DNA of 64,000 nucleotides from Ligilactobacillus faecis (GCF_029889745.1 NZ_CP123639.1:2151501-2215500), one strand, 5' to 3'. Positions 1 to 9,295 are shown, counted from the first letter of the stretch. Translations and numbers: made by a program. The notes: a model not told the origin generated them from the letters alone.

Positions 1-932
1 ACCATATCAGCAACACGTTTTTCTGTGAAGCGCCGTTTAACACCTTTAAAAGTTAAAAGTTCCTTTTTGATCTCTTCTTGATCGACTTTTTCTAAATGTG
101 AAACAGCGATCACAGCTAAACTATTTAAAATGTTATGCTTGCCAAACATCGGAATCTCGTAATTGCCCAGATATTGGTCATGCAAATAAACATCAAAAGT
201 CGAGCCTTTAGTCGTGCGCTTGATATTTTCAGCGCGAACATCATCATTTGCTTCTGTACCATAGTAGTAAACTGGGACATCAGCCTTCAAGCGCCGTAGA
301 TACTTATCTTCACCCCAAACAAAAAGTCCCTTTTTAGTCTGTTTTGCCAAAGTTTCAAAAGCATCACAAACATCATCGATCCCAGTGAAATAGTCTGGAT
401 GATCAAAATCGATATTTGTCATGATCGTATAATCGGGGTGGTAAGCGACAAAATGTCGGCGGTATTCGTCAGCTTCAAAAACAAAGAAACGAGCATCTGG
501 GATCCCTTTTCCCGTTCCATCCCCAACTAAAAAACTTGTTGGTGAAACGCCACTCAACACATGTGCTAACAAACCTGAAGTACTTGTCTTACCATGGGCT
601 CCCGCCACACCGATACTTGTTGTTTCTTCGATCAACATTTGCACGACTTCAGGATAGCGTAAAACTTTCAAACCTAATTCACGTGCTCTTTTGATCTCTT
701 CTTGATCATCACCAAAAGCATTTCCGGCTACGATCGTCATTTTTTTATCAATATTTTTTTCATCAAACGGGTAGATCTTGATCCCCGCTTGTTCTAATCC
801 TCTTTGCGTAAAAGTATACTTTTCGATATCTGAACCGGCGACTTTACAACCTTTATCATTTAAGATCAAAGCTAAAGCGCTCATTCCAGTCCCTTTGATA
901 CCTACAAAAAAGTAGGTTGTATCCATATCCAT
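1..932 (-). CDS. murC: UDP-N-acetylmuramate--L-alanine ligase, 3' part outside window
   Basis: Cytoplasmic Mur ligase that joins L-alanine to UDP-MurNAc with ATP, the first amino-acid step of peptidoglycan precursor synthesis. About 310 N-terminal residues are visible. The Rossmann start with GIKGTGMS lies near residues 11-18 and the ATP loop GAHGKTST near 111-118, both typical of MurC. The reading frame runs off the window at base 1. The ATG at 932 is chosen because an AAGAGGA Shine-Dalgarno lies just upstream. In Bacillus murC lies next to sftA (ytpS). Here an ATP-grasp and two esterase genes sit between them. The assignment is firm and only the C-terminus is unseen. Confidence 0.95.
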   Translation of the reverse strand, partial: MDMDTTYFFVGIKGTGMSALALILNDKGCKVAGSDIEKYTFTQRGLEQAGIKIYPFDEKNIDKKMTIVAGNAFGDDQEEIKRARELGLKVLRYPEVVQMLIEETTSIGVAGAHGKTSTSGLLAHVLSGVSPTSFLVGDGTGKGIPDARFFVFEADEYRRHFVAYHPDYTIMTNIDFDHPDYFTGIDDVCDAFETLAKQTKKGLFVWGEDKYLRRLKADVPVYYYGTEANDDVRAENIKRTTKGSTFDVYLHDQYLGNYEIPMFGKHNILNSLAVIAVSHLEKVDQEEIKKELLTFKGVKRRFTEKRVADM

Positions 933-1037
933 GGTAAAGATCCTCTTTTCTTATTTAACGGTCAAAAACAGTTTACCATAGATAATAGATCGATTGAAAG
1001 TCTTGTAAGCCTTTCAAAGAAAACTTAGTATTTTTAA

Positions 1038-2213
1038 CTACTGTGTAGTTAAAGGTTTAAGTTTCCCAAGATCTGCGATGATCTCAAACATCTCAGTTTT
1101 TGTCTTAGTATTGAAAATATAGCCGATATCTCCCATCACATCTGCAAAAACACCAGGAACTTTTTGGATCTCTTTTAAATTAGTTTGATATTTTTGTTTG
1201 ATCTCTTGTTCACTATAATAGTAATTTTGCTCTAAATCGCGTGAAATATAGACACTATAGTAAGGACAATCACTTGTGCCATAGAAACGATCTTCAAGCA
1301 CGATGTGGGCATATTCATCAAAGAGACTCAGTTCGTGCGCATGATTCATAAGATCGATCGAAGGTCCTCCTGGTGGGCGACAATTGATCTCTAACGCGAT
1401 CAACTTACCAGTTTTCGTTTTGAAAAATTCAAAGTGAAAGAAACGTTCACGAATATCAAAAGCTAAAACGCATTTCACACCTAATTCATATAGGTCTGCA
1501 GGCACGTTTCGTGTTTCATAGAAATACATATCACCAGCACGTGAAACTGTTTCTAGCGCCGGCTCCTGATACACTAAAGAAGAATAAAAAACAACATTAC
1601 CGCTTTGGTCTGTCAGACCATCAAACGTCACGATATCACCTTCGATAAATTCCTCCATAAAGTATGGACGATCATGTTTGTTCTTCAAAAAATCGGCTAG
1701 CTCTTTTTCATTTGTGATCTTATATGTATCACTTGCCCCAACGCCTTCGTCTGGTTTAATGATAACTGGATAGCCTAACTCTGATAAAGCTTGCTTAGCT
1801 TCAGCTTCAGTCGTAAAGACTTGGCCTTTAGCAACTGGGATCGCATTTTTTAAAAAGACCTCTTTCATTTTAGATTTATACTTGATAACATCCATGTCTT
1901 TTGTTTTATAACCTGGAATATTAAAATCAGTTCTTAACTGAGCATCTTGAAAGAGCCAGTATTCGTTATGCGATTCTAAGCGATCGATCTTCCCGTATTT
2001 AAAAGCAAAATAGGCTACAGCACGATACATTTGAGCGTAATCTTCCATGTCATCTACACGGTAATATTCTGTCAAAGCATCCTGCAAAGTCGGTGACAGC
2101 TGATCATAAGGATGATCACCGATCCCTAAAGTCGTTGCGCCATTGGCATTTAAGCGCACTGAAAATTGTTCAAAATTTTCAGGAAAATGTGGTGAGATAA
2201 CAATAAAATTCAT
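1038..2213 (-). CDS. ATP-grasp domain ligase, substrate unknown
   Basis: About 391 residues with an ATP-grasp fold, as in carboxylate-amine ligases and carbamoyl-phosphate synthase-like proteins. Visible signs are a lysine-rich ATP-binding stretch (VIIKPDEGVGASDTYK, about residues 150-165) and the C-terminal metal/ATP motif ALEINCRPPGG. Such enzymes activate a carboxylate as acyl-phosphate and ligate it to an amine or thiol. The substrate cannot be read from sequence. The ATG at 2213 is preferred over an upstream in-frame codon because AAAGGGG precedes it at good spacing. It lies 13 bases behind the esterase gene, so the two are probably co-transcribed and may act in one pathway. Confidence 0.8.
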   Translation of the reverse strand: MNFIVISPHFPENFEQFSVRLNANGATTLGIGDHPYDQLSPTLQDALTEYYRVDDMEDYAQMYRAVAYFAFKYGKIDRLESHNEYWLFQDAQLRTDFNIPGYKTKDMDVIKYKSKMKEVFLKNAIPVAKGQVFTTEAEAKQALSELGYPVIIKPDEGVGASDTYKITNEKELADFLKNKHDRPYFMEEFIEGDIVTFDGLTDQSGNVVFYSSLVYQEPALETVSRAGDMYFYETRNVPADLYELGVKCVLAFDIRERFFHFEFFKTKTGKLIALEINCRPPGGPSIDLMNHAHELSLFDEYAHIVLEDRFYGTSDCPYYSVYISRDLEQNYYYSEQEIKQKYQTNLKEIQKVPGVFADVMGDIGYIFNTKTKTEMFEIIADLGKLKPLTTQ

Positions 2214-2226
2214 ACACGGCCCCTTT

Positions 2227-2970
2227 CTAAACTTTACCAGCAGCTTCAAGTTCTGTCAGATAATACGGTAACTGTTTTTGCCACCAATTCCAATCATGAG
2301 CAACATCATAGCCCCAATAATCAAACCATCCAGGCACTCCTTTAGCTTGAAAGACCTCTTCTAACTTTTTAGTCTCATAAGGTTCTTCATAAGGCCCTTG
2401 ACCAGTGCAAACAATAAACGTATTTTGACGATATTGCTCTAAAAACCACGGATCAGCCAAATTAGCTAAGTAACTCGTCGGCGAATTTAAATAGACATGT
2501 TCGTCATTGATAGTTCCTAGTAAAAAACTTAGATCGTAAAAACCGCTCAATGAGATCACAGTCGCAAAAACATCAGGATGACGTAAACCAAAATTCATCG
2601 CATGATACGCTCCCATTGAACAACCAGTCGCCAAAAGCTTATCCTGGGACTTATTTTCAACTTGGATAACTGGGACTAACTCTTCAATAATGAACCGATC
2701 ATACGCATCGTGGGCTAATGCCTGTTCAAATGGGGCTTTGTAGGATGCCTCCCATGACTGTGCATCATAGGAATCAGGTGTATAAAAACGCAAAAGGCCA
2801 CGTTCGATCCACGAACGACAGGCTTCGATCATTCCAAAATCCCCAAATTCAGAATGACTCCCACCTGAAGATGGAAAGACAAGCACTGCTTTGCCTGCAT
2901 GTCCATAGACATTATAATGCATCGTCTGACCTAAATTTTTACTCTCGTAGCTTCGTTCTTCAAAATACAT
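2227..2970 (-). CDS. Alpha/beta-hydrolase esterase, EstD/putative esterase family
   Basis: A 247-residue alpha/beta hydrolase with no signal peptide, so probably cytoplasmic. The nucleophile elbow GCSMG lies near residues 116-120, with Ser as the likely nucleophile. The likely catalytic His is in AHDWNWW near the C-terminus (about residue 225). The N-terminal VFPSSGGSHSEF probably forms the oxyanion region. It is the upstream partner of the ATP-grasp gene (13-base gap). A second esterase of similar fold starts divergently about 200 bases away. Substrate unknown. The family includes acyl-ester hydrolases acting on small or peptidyl esters. Confidence 0.8.
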   Translation of the reverse strand: MYFEERSYESKNLGQTMHYNVYGHAGKAVLVFPSSGGSHSEFGDFGMIEACRSWIERGLLRFYTPDSYDAQSWEASYKAPFEQALAHDAYDRFIIEELVPVIQVENKSQDKLLATGCSMGAYHAMNFGLRHPDVFATVISLSGFYDLSFLLGTINDEHVYLNSPTSYLANLADPWFLEQYRQNTFIVCTGQGPYEEPYETKKLEEVFQAKGVPGWFDYWGYDVAHDWNWWQKQLPYYLTELEAAGKV

Positions 2971-3085
2971 GTAGTTTCCCCCTCATAACTTTCAGTCACC
3001 TTAAAATTCATTCTTATCTAATTTTTCATTAATATTATCACAAATGAAAATTAATGTGAATAATAAAATCACTTAAAGTTTTTAC

Positions 3086-3114
3086 TAGACTTCTCATAAA
3101 CAACAAGATATGAT
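3086..3114 (+). promoter_or_regulatory. Probable promoter of the plus-strand esterase
   Basis: A -35 TAGACT at 3086-3091 and a -10 TATGAT at 3109-3114 are separated by 17 bases in the divergent intergenic region. The -35 is imperfect. Confidence 0.5.
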
Positions 3115-3130
3115 AAAGCAAAAAGGAATT

Positions 3131-3163
3131 ATGGAATTTATATCCTTGAAAAACAACAGGTGA
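3131..3163 (+). CDS. Possible 10-codon leader peptide ahead of the esterase
   Basis: An ATG at 3131 follows an AAAAAGGA Shine-Dalgarno (3121-3127) and encodes MEFISLKNNR. Its TGA at 3161-3163 overlaps a downstream ATG at 3163 as TGATG, which could couple translation to the esterase. A TCCTT at 3142-3146 can pair with the AAGGA of the Shine-Dalgarno. No protein-level support is possible for so short a frame. Confidence 0.3.
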   Translation: MEFISLKNNR

Positions 3164-3168
3164 TGGAG

Positions 3169-3987
3169 ATGCCACAGAATAATTTTTTAGAATTAAAAAC
3201 GCACTATCTTGCAATGCCTTATGACCGCCCCCGGCGGATCCGAGTTTTATTACCTAAAAACTACTACCAAGAACGGCATAAGACGTATCCTGTGTTGTAC
3301 ATGCACGATGGACAAAACGTTTTTTATAGTCGCGAAGCTTTTATGGGTCATTCTTGGAAAGTGATCCCGACGCTTAAAAAACACCGAGAATTTCCCCCTT
3401 TGATCATTGTTGGACTTGACAACAGTCCCCGATATCGTTCGGATGAATATACTCCGTGGCCGACCGAATTTTATCAAGATGGAAAGCAGCAACGATTTGG
3501 AGGGGGCGGTCAAGCTTATGCTGCTTGGATCGTAGAAGTCGTTAAACCATTTATCGATACTCATTACCGAACACGTCCAGCTCGAAGCGATACACTTTTA
3601 GCGGGAAGCTCTCTAGGCGGTTATATTACTGCTTATATGGGTTCGGCTTATCCAGACATCTTTGGGAATCTAGGTGTTTTTTCTAGTGCCGCTTGGTTAA
3701 GTGATCAATTTAGTCCCTTTGTCGCTGAAAATCCATTGAAAAAAACAACTAAAGTTTATATCCAAGCTGGAGCCAATGAAAGTGACGCTGGCGATGATGA
3801 GATCATTTCCCCTAACTTTCAAGCTCAAGCCTATATTGATGAAGCCATTGCCTATTACCAAACTTTACTTTTGAATGGTCATCCTCTACCCCAGATCAAA
3901 TTAAAGATCTTTGCTGGTGAATCACACAATGAGTACTTTTGGGCCAAACATTTCCCTGAATTTTTAGATTTTTGCTTAAAAAAATAG
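3169..3987 (+). CDS. Alpha/beta-hydrolase, Fes/IroE-like putative esterase family
   Basis: About 272 residues of the putative esterase family (esterase D, IroE and Fes relatives). The order is a YPVLYMHDGQN strand-turn near residue 45, nucleophile elbow AGSSLGG near residues 145-151, and a late SHNEYFW that probably holds the catalytic His. There is no signal peptide. The start at 3169 is chosen because an AGGTG lies 7 bases upstream. ATG 3163 (overlapping the small leader frame) and GTG 3160 are alternatives. It stands alone on the plus strand between a promoter at 3086-3114 and a terminator at 3985. The substrate is not predictable. Confidence 0.8.
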   Translation: MPQNNFLELKTHYLAMPYDRPRRIRVLLPKNYYQERHKTYPVLYMHDGQNVFYSREAFMGHSWKVIPTLKKHREFPPLIIVGLDNSPRYRSDEYTPWPTEFYQDGKQQRFGGGGQAYAAWIVEVVKPFIDTHYRTRPARSDTLLAGSSLGGYITAYMGSAYPDIFGNLGVFSSAAWLSDQFSPFVAENPLKKTTKVYIQAGANESDAGDDEIISPNFQAQAYIDEAIAYYQTLLLNGHPLPQIKLKIFAGESHNEYFWAKHFPEFLDFCLKK

Positions 3988-4016
3988 AGCTAAGCCTACA
4001 CTTAGCTCTATTTTTT
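3985..4016. terminator. Bidirectional Rho-independent terminator
   Basis: A 10-bp stem (3985-3994 with 4001-4010) has a 6-base loop. TTTTTT follows on the plus strand and a matching A-run at 3979-3984 on the other side. It serves the esterase and probably sftA. The 100 bases between it and the sftA stop show no other recognisable feature. Confidence 0.85.
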
Positions 4017-4122
4017 AAGATAGCGACGATCTGCCGTCCACTGCTTGAGCAAGTAAGGTGCCGGGATCTACACAAAGCGTGCTTCGAAATTCGTTAGGCT
4101 TTTAGGCTCACAAATAGCACCT

Positions 4123-6249
4123 TTAGCCAGTAGTGGTCGCGCGCAGTTTATCTAACCCTTCTTGCGTCAAGAAAACTTTACGGGGCTTAGCACCGTGGGC
4201 TGGTGAGATATATTGCTTGCTTTCAAGTGTATCAATGATACTTGCGGCTCGATTATATCCGATCGAAAAGACTCGCTGTAATTTAGAGGTCGAGATCGTC
4301 TCTTCATTGACTAGATAATCTAAAACACGTGGTAAAAGTTCGTCTTGCTTTTCGCTTTCTAAAACTCGCTGTTTCAAACCATCTGGGTCAAAAGCATATT
4401 TAGGCCGTCCACTTTGTCTAACAAAATCCGTGATACGCTCAACTTCATCTTCAATGTAAGTTCCTTGCAGGCGCAGTGGTTGACTTGCCCCATTGCCAAG
4501 ATAAAGCATATCTCCCCGTCCTAACAAGCGCTCTGCTCCTGCAGTATCTAGGATGGTGCGCGAATCAACTTGACTAGCTACCATAAAGGCGATGCGTGTT
4601 GGAATATTATTTTTGATCGTTCCCGTAATAATATCCACACTTGGACGTTGTGTCGCAACGATCAAGTGGATCCCTGCTGCCCGTGCTTTTTGCGTGATCC
4701 GTGCGATATGATCTTGAACTTCAGAAGAAGCGACCATCATCAAATCAGCCAATTCATCGATGATCACAACGATATATGGTAGCTGTAGACTGTACTCACC
4801 TGCTTGTTTTGCTTTTTCATTATATACTTCGATATTACGTGATCCTGCTGCAGCTAAACGTTGATAACGTTCCTCCATCTCATTAACTAACCATTTTAAA
4901 GCAGCGGCGGCAGCTTGAGGGTCAGAAATAACTGGAGCTAAGAGGTGCGGTAGGTCATGATAAGGAGCCATCTCAACTGCTTTGGGATCGATCAAAAGTA
5001 GTTTGACTTCAGCTGGAGTAGCTTTATAGAGCAAGGAAACTAATAGACTATTGATAAATACTGATTTACCTGAACCTGTAGCCCCTGCGATCAAGCCATG
5101 TGGCATTTTTTTGATATCTGTGATCTGTGGCTCGCCAAAAAGATCGACTCCTAAAGCGATCGTTAGTGGAGAAGAGGCTACTTGAAATTTTTCAGAACGT
5201 AAGACTTCTGATAGCATGACCGGACGCGAAGTCTTATTAGGGATCTCGATCCCGACAGTGCTCTTTCCGGGGATCGGAGCTTCGATCCGAATATCTTTTG
5301 CAGCCAAAGCTAGTTTGAGATCATCTGTCAAATTAGTGATCTTATTGACTTTGACGCCATGCCCTAAAGTCAGTTCAAACTGTGTGACTGTTGGCCCGAT
5401 CGTCCATTCGCTCACCGTAGCCTCAACATTGAACGCTTTAAGTGTTTCATTTAAAGTCACAACTTGTTCTTCGACCCACTGCTCAAGTGCGGGATCGGCC
5501 TCAACAACTGGGGCTGGCAACAAAGTCAACGGCGGATAAGTATATTGGACATCTGGATTTGATACACTAGTGTTAGCTAGCTTCTCTGCTTGGGCTACTT
5601 CTTTTGTTTCGTGTTCTAGTGCTGCCGCTAACCCACTCAAGCGTTTCTTAGGTCTACGAACTTCAGTTTGTGCTAAAGTAGTGTTTTCTACTGGTCGTTT
5701 TACTTCTCCAGTTGTTGTTGCTTCTTTTGTGACTACTGATCGCCATACTTTTTCAGTTGGGCGTGTCTCTTGAGAAATTTCAGGTCGTTTAGTTGGCAGA
5801 CTAGAGGACTTAGTAGTGGCAGGTCCTTCATCTAAAGCTCGCTCATCACTCAAAGGTTTTGAGTGTTCTTCTTTAGATCGGGCTGCCGTGTGTTCTGAAA
5901 CGTTTTTGACTTCGTTTACTTTTGGTCTTTCTTTTGTCAGATCGATCGCTTCTGAGCCAAACAAGATCCCACTATCAAATAGCAGATAATCACCTGGGTC
6001 CTTTTTTAATGCATTGATCAGTTTAGCATAATCAGTCCGCTCAACAACAGGCGTCGTGTGTACTAACGATTGCGGAACATATTTGGGACTAAAGGCACGT
6101 ACTGTATTATATTGAGAATTTGTTTTCTTTTTTTCTTTTTTTTGTTCGACCTGCTTATCTGGCTTATGGTAAGAAACTTGCGGAACTTGTCGCTCTCTTC
6201 TTCCATTTCTAAAAAAAGCTGGTCCGTCGTAATGTTCCATTTCTTTCAT
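4123..6249 (-). CDS. sftA: Soluble DNA translocase SftA (FtsK/SpoIIIE family)
   Basis: About 708 residues. The N-terminal 240 are charged and low-complexity and lack the membrane helices of FtsK/SpoIIIE, which marks the soluble SftA (YtpS) type. The motor follows, with Walker A GATGSGKS near 390, Walker B VVIIDELADLMM near 490 and a C-terminal winged-helix gamma domain (about 640-705) that reads KOPS/SRS-like polarity sites. In Bacillus SftA moves chromosome DNA away from the closing septum. The ytpP/ytpR/sftA/murC neighbourhood supports the call. ATG 6249 is taken as start. ATG 6240 with AGGA upstream is equally possible. Confidence 0.9.
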   Translation of the reverse strand: MKEMEHYDGPAFFRNGRRERQVPQVSYHKPDKQVEQKKEKKKTNSQYNTVRAFSPKYVPQSLVHTTPVVERTDYAKLINALKKDPGDYLLFDSGILFGSEAIDLTKERPKVNEVKNVSEHTAARSKEEHSKPLSDERALDEGPATTKSSSLPTKRPEISQETRPTEKVWRSVVTKEATTTGEVKRPVENTTLAQTEVRRPKKRLSGLAAALEHETKEVAQAEKLANTSVSNPDVQYTYPPLTLLPAPVVEADPALEQWVEEQVVTLNETLKAFNVEATVSEWTIGPTVTQFELTLGHGVKVNKITNLTDDLKLALAAKDIRIEAPIPGKSTVGIEIPNKTSRPVMLSEVLRSEKFQVASSPLTIALGVDLFGEPQITDIKKMPHGLIAGATGSGKSVFINSLLVSLLYKATPAEVKLLLIDPKAVEMAPYHDLPHLLAPVISDPQAAAAALKWLVNEMEERYQRLAAAGSRNIEVYNEKAKQAGEYSLQLPYIVVIIDELADLMMVASSEVQDHIARITQKARAAGIHLIVATQRPSVDIITGTIKNNIPTRIAFMVASQVDSRTILDTAGAERLLGRGDMLYLGNGASQPLRLQGTYIEDEVERITDFVRQSGRPKYAFDPDGLKQRVLESEKQDELLPRVLDYLVNEETISTSKLQRVFSIGYNRAASIIDTLESKQYISPAHGAKPRKVFLTQEGLDKLRATTTG

Positions 6250-6363
6250 CCTAACTTCTTTTAGCTCCAAAACTTAATTAGCTCTGGCATCATAAATATA
6301 CACTTAATTATATAGTCTAGCTAAAGACAAAACAACTAAGTCTCTTAAGATCTGATAGTAAAA

Positions 6364-6390
6364 GACCGGATATGTCTAACATATCCGGTC
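6364..6390 (-). terminator. Terminator after the Gfo/Idh gene
   Basis: A stem of GACCGGATATG with its complement CATATCCGGTC is followed by TTTT on the minus strand, just after the stop of the oxidoreductase. Confidence 0.75.
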
Positions 6391-6398
6391 AAAATTTT

Positions 6399-7373
6399 TT
6401 AGCGTTCTTCAGGGTAAAACAAACCCCACTCTTTTCGCAACGCACTCATCATTTCCATAACATCTGTCGTATAGTTTAAGTACATCACATTTTCAGCCCC
6501 ACTGACTGCTCGTTCCATATCTTTAACTTCATATGCCAAAGCATTTTCAGTTTGGCCTGCTTGGAGAACTTCTTTACTCCCATCTTCTGTATAAGTGATC
6601 GTTGCTTCGTTTCCCCGTGGATATTCGTAGATCTCAATGTAGCCTTCTTCAAAAGCTAACATCCCACGTTTAGGTTGTTTAGCGTGTAATGTCAAGGCGA
6701 TCGTTGCCATCTCACCAGCTTTATTTTGCAATAAGATCCCTGCTTGTTCATCGACTCCACTTGGAGCTAAGCGCACTTGAGAAGCCAGTTTATCTGGTTT
6801 TTCTGACATAAACCAACGCGCAAACGATAAAGCATAGACTCCGATATCTAATAAAGCCCCACCAGCTAATTTAGGTGAGAAAAAACGGTTATTCATATCA
6901 TAATCTTTGTAACTTCCAAAATTCAACTGGATCATCTGCAATTTACCTAAACGTTTTGTTTCGATAATATCACGAAGCTTTTTATAGATCGGCATATGGT
7001 AAAGTGTCATAGCTTCAGCCAAGACCACATTATTTTCTTTAGCTAAAAGTTTAGCTTCAGCAAGTTCAGCAGCATTCAACGTGATCGATTTTTCACATAA
7101 AACATGCTTCCCTGCCGCTAGAGCTTTACGCAAAAATTCAATATGCGTATTATGGGGCGTTGAGATATAAATAATATCTACATTGGGATCAGAAAAAACA
7201 CCATCGATCTGATCATAGACTTTTTTGATCCCATATTTTTCAGCAAAAGCTTCGGCCTTGCTATGTGTTCGGTTAGCCACACTATAAAGTGTGCGTCCCT
7301 CTTTAGCCAGAGCTTGCGCTAATTCGTTAGCGATCACACCACAACCTAGCGTCGCCCAATTATATGTTTTCAT
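6399..7373 (-). CDS. Gfo/Idh/MocA-family NAD(P)-dependent oxidoreductase
   Basis: About 324 residues with an N-terminal Rossmann domain (ATLGCGVIANELAQAL, residues 7-22) and the family signature CEKSITLNAAE near residue 93, whose Lys is the usual catalytic or binding residue. The C-terminal half is the GFO/IDH beta-sheet domain. Members oxidise or reduce sugars, inositols or dihydrodiols. This one resembles the dihydrodiol-dehydrogenase-like lactobacillus proteins, but the substrate is unknown. The ATG at 7373 has an AGAGGTG six bases upstream. It is flanked by terminators on both sides, so it is monocistronic. Confidence 0.85.
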   Translation of the reverse strand: MKTYNWATLGCGVIANELAQALAKEGRTLYSVANRTHSKAEAFAEKYGIKKVYDQIDGVFSDPNVDIIYISTPHNTHIEFLRKALAAGKHVLCEKSITLNAAELAEAKLLAKENNVVLAEAMTLYHMPIYKKLRDIIETKRLGKLQMIQLNFGSYKDYDMNNRFFSPKLAGGALLDIGVYALSFARWFMSEKPDKLASQVRLAPSGVDEQAGILLQNKAGEMATIALTLHAKQPKRGMLAFEEGYIEIYEYPRGNEATITYTEDGSKEVLQAGQTENALAYEVKDMERAVSGAENVMYLNYTTDVMEMMSALRKEWGLFYPEER

Positions 7374-7443
7374 CCTAAACACCTCTACTTTATTGATACT
7401 CTTATTTTAGCAAAATTACTTTATCTACTTCAAAATAATAGCT

Positions 7444-7481
7444 TAAAAAAAGTCATACCGTCTCGTTAAGACGATATGACT
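7444..7481 (-). terminator. Terminator after the glycosyltransferase gene
   Basis: A 13-bp stem (AGTCATATCGTCT pairing with 7451-7463, one G-U pair) is followed by TTTTTTT on the minus strand. Confidence 0.85.
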
Positions 7482-7493
7482 CAAAGTTATATA

Positions 7494-8504
7494 TTATTCG
7501 TATAAAACCTTAAAGACTGCTTCTGTTAATGTTTTTTTAGCAAAAAAGCCTTCACGAATAAGTGGGGCAAAAGCTTCAACCCGTTGGACCATCTCATGAT
7601 ACTTTTGGTCACTTAAAGCTTGAACTAGAGTAACGGCTTCCTTTAAATCAGAAACTGCAAAGCCTAGACCTTTTTCTACGATCCTCTGACTTTCAGGTAA
7701 TTCTTTGGGCAAGATCAACGGGATGCCTGCTGCCAGATATGTACTCAATTTATGGTTAGCATTGAGTTGCATATATTTACTCCAGTAAGCATTGTCATCC
7801 CAAACTAAGCCAAATCCACCATTTGTTCGTAATTTTTCAATTAAAACCCCATCTGACTGCCAACCACCAAACTTGATGTTTGCATTTTCAGGGACCTCTA
7901 CCTGCTCACTAAATACATATAAACTAGTTTCAGCGAATTTCCAATTTTGTATAAATCTAAACTTTTCTGGATTACCAGCAAAGTTAATAACTTTAGTGTT
8001 TTGTGGAATAGTCAACGGGTTGATCTGACATAAATGATCCCACATATGCTGAACTACGATCTTTTCGACTGTCAGACCTTCAGTACGTAAAAAATCAGCC
8101 ATATTTTGAGAAGCAACGATAACAAGATCAGCACTGTTATAAAAATCAATAAACTTAGGCAGTAAATAGCGATTCGATTCAAACATCAATGGAATGATGT
8201 CATGAATAAAGATGATCTTATTAACAGCGTACGGTGCTAAGTGATCAAGAAAGGCTTGATCCCATTCGATCGAATTCCAACTTGGAGATTGAAAAATGAT
8301 CGTATCCCCTTTACTGACCGAAGCAATGATCCCATCAAAACGTGCATTGAGTTGCGCATCTGGTTCTTCTGGCCAGTTATAGTTGTAGATCCCCAGTTCT
8401 TTGAAACCAAGTTCTCGGCAAGCAATTTGAGCGACTTGATTTTGCGCAAGTTGCGCAGTGCTTTGGTAACTTTGGCCATGTATATTTGTGATATGCACTT
8501 TCAT
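7494..8504 (-). CDS. Gtf3-like sugar transferase
   Basis: About 336 residues resembling the glucosyltransferase-3 (Gtf3/Nss) and galactofuranosyltransferase-like group used in adhesin or cell-wall glycan modification. Visible hallmarks are [14 protein letters not shown] in the first half and [19 protein letters not shown] in the second, where Gtf3 enzymes bind the nucleotide sugar. There is no signal or membrane helix. A distant paralog lies at 51969-52994. ATG 8504 is preferred. GTG 8513 lies in a hairpin and the nearest Shine-Dalgarno is upstream of that hairpin. With the Gfo/Idh gene it interrupts the conserved ytp cluster, which suggests accessory DNA. Confidence 0.7.
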   Translation of the reverse strand: MKVHITNIHGQSYQSTAQLAQNQVAQIACRELGFKELGIYNYNWPEEPDAQLNARFDGIIASVSKGDTIIFQSPSWNSIEWDQAFLDHLAPYAVNKIIFIHDIIPLMFESNRYLLPKFIDFYNSADLVIVASQNMADFLRTEGLTVEKIVVQHMWDHLCQINPLTIPQNTKVINFAGNPEKFRFIQNWKFAETSLYVFSEQVEVPENANIKFGGWQSDGVLIEKLRTNGGFGLVWDDNAYWSKYMQLNANHKLSTYLAAGIPLILPKELPESQRIVEKGLGFAVSDLKEAVTLVQALSDQKYHEMVQRVEAFAPLIREGFFAKKTLTEAVFKVLYE

Positions 8505-8510
8505 TTCAAT

Positions 8511-8578
8511 CACTATCCTATAGCCTGTGGAATTATATAACGATCTATATAATCAGAAATACTATAGTGCTTCCTTTC
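8511..8578 (-). promoter_or_regulatory. Leader with Shine-Dalgarno set apart by a hairpin (glycosyltransferase)
   Basis: GAAAGGA (8572-8578) precedes the arm CACTA (8565-8569). Its partner TAGTG (8511-8515) lies just before the ATG at 8504, which has no Shine-Dalgarno of its own. A TTTC within the loop could instead pair with GAAA of the Shine-Dalgarno. It is the same design as in nine other leaders of this window. Confidence 0.5.
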
Positions 8579-8637
8579 TTGGATAAGTCATCTGCCCCAC
8601 AACCTATTTTTCTAGCAAACCTGCTTTGTTTGTAAGC

Positions 8638-9276
8638 TTAAGCAAATAATCGTGCGCCTTTTGCAAAATCAAAAGCTGTCCCAACTTTGAATTCAGCTGG
8701 ATCTAAAATCAAGATCCCACGTGCTTTAGGTGCGTTAGGTAAAGCTAATTCACGTGCAGCACAGAGCATCCCAAAACTGTCGACCCCGCGTAACTTTCCA
8801 GGCCAGATCAAAGCCCCACTTGGCATCATCGCACCAACTTTGGCAACGACAACATTTTGTCCTGCTTCGATATTTGGTGCTCCACAAACGATCTGAAGCG
8901 TTTCACCGTTATCGACTTCGACTTTAGCAATATGCAAATGATCTGAATCTGGATGTTCTGCTAATTCAGCTACATACCCCACTACAAATTTAGGTGTCAT
9001 ATCAACTGTAAGTTCTGCTTCAAAACCAGCTTGACTTAAAGCTTCGTTTAAAGTCGCTACTTGCTTTTCTGTTAAAAAGACTTGTCCTTGATCTGTCAGA
9101 TCAGACAAAAGTTCACTGACTTCAAAAAAGTTATAACCTAAAGTCTCATTCGAACTTACATCATAGATCCGAACGATCTTTTCTTTTTTCTCAGTTGCTT
9201 GCGTAGCAACATCTGGTTTTGTTATTGCTACTAAAACATCACCCATTTGCGCTGGGTTATAGCTAGTGATCAACAT
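8638..9276 (-). CDS. ytpR: YtpR family tRNA-binding protein
   Basis: A 212-residue protein. The N-terminal 90 residues are a lactobacillus/bacillus-specific domain. The C-terminal half is an EMAP/PheT-type tRNA-binding OB fold (VGYVAELAEHPDSDHLHIAKVEVD and a later GVDSFGMLCAARELAL), which binds structured RNA. It is free-standing, without the PheT catalytic part, as in B. subtilis YtpR. AAAGGAAG lies at good distance from ATG 9276. It lies 19 bases behind ytpP, so the two form an operon. The physiological role is not established. Confidence 0.9.
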   Translation of the reverse strand: MLITSYNPAQMGDVLVAITKPDVATQATEKKEKIVRIYDVSSNETLGYNFFEVSELLSDLTDQGQVFLTEKQVATLNEALSQAGFEAELTVDMTPKFVVGYVAELAEHPDSDHLHIAKVEVDNGETLQIVCGAPNIEAGQNVVVAKVGAMMPSGALIWPGKLRGVDSFGMLCAARELALPNAPKARGILILDPAEFKVGTAFDFAKGARLFA

Positions 9277-9295
9277 GTTTCATACTTCCTTTAGC

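Noticed and set aside
1030-1056. Terminator at the ATP-grasp stop codon
   Set aside because: TTTAACTACACAGTAGTTAAA is a good palindrome, but no T-run follows on the minus strand and it includes the stop codon.
2718-3032. Plus-strand open frame of 104 codons opposite the esterase gene
   Set aside because: It lies antisense to a clear hydrolase gene, has no ribosome site and no recognisable motif; it is a shadow frame.
4018-4122. Possible small RNA or gene between the terminator and sftA
   Set aside because: No start with ribosome site, no promoter and no clear stem were found in this short stretch.
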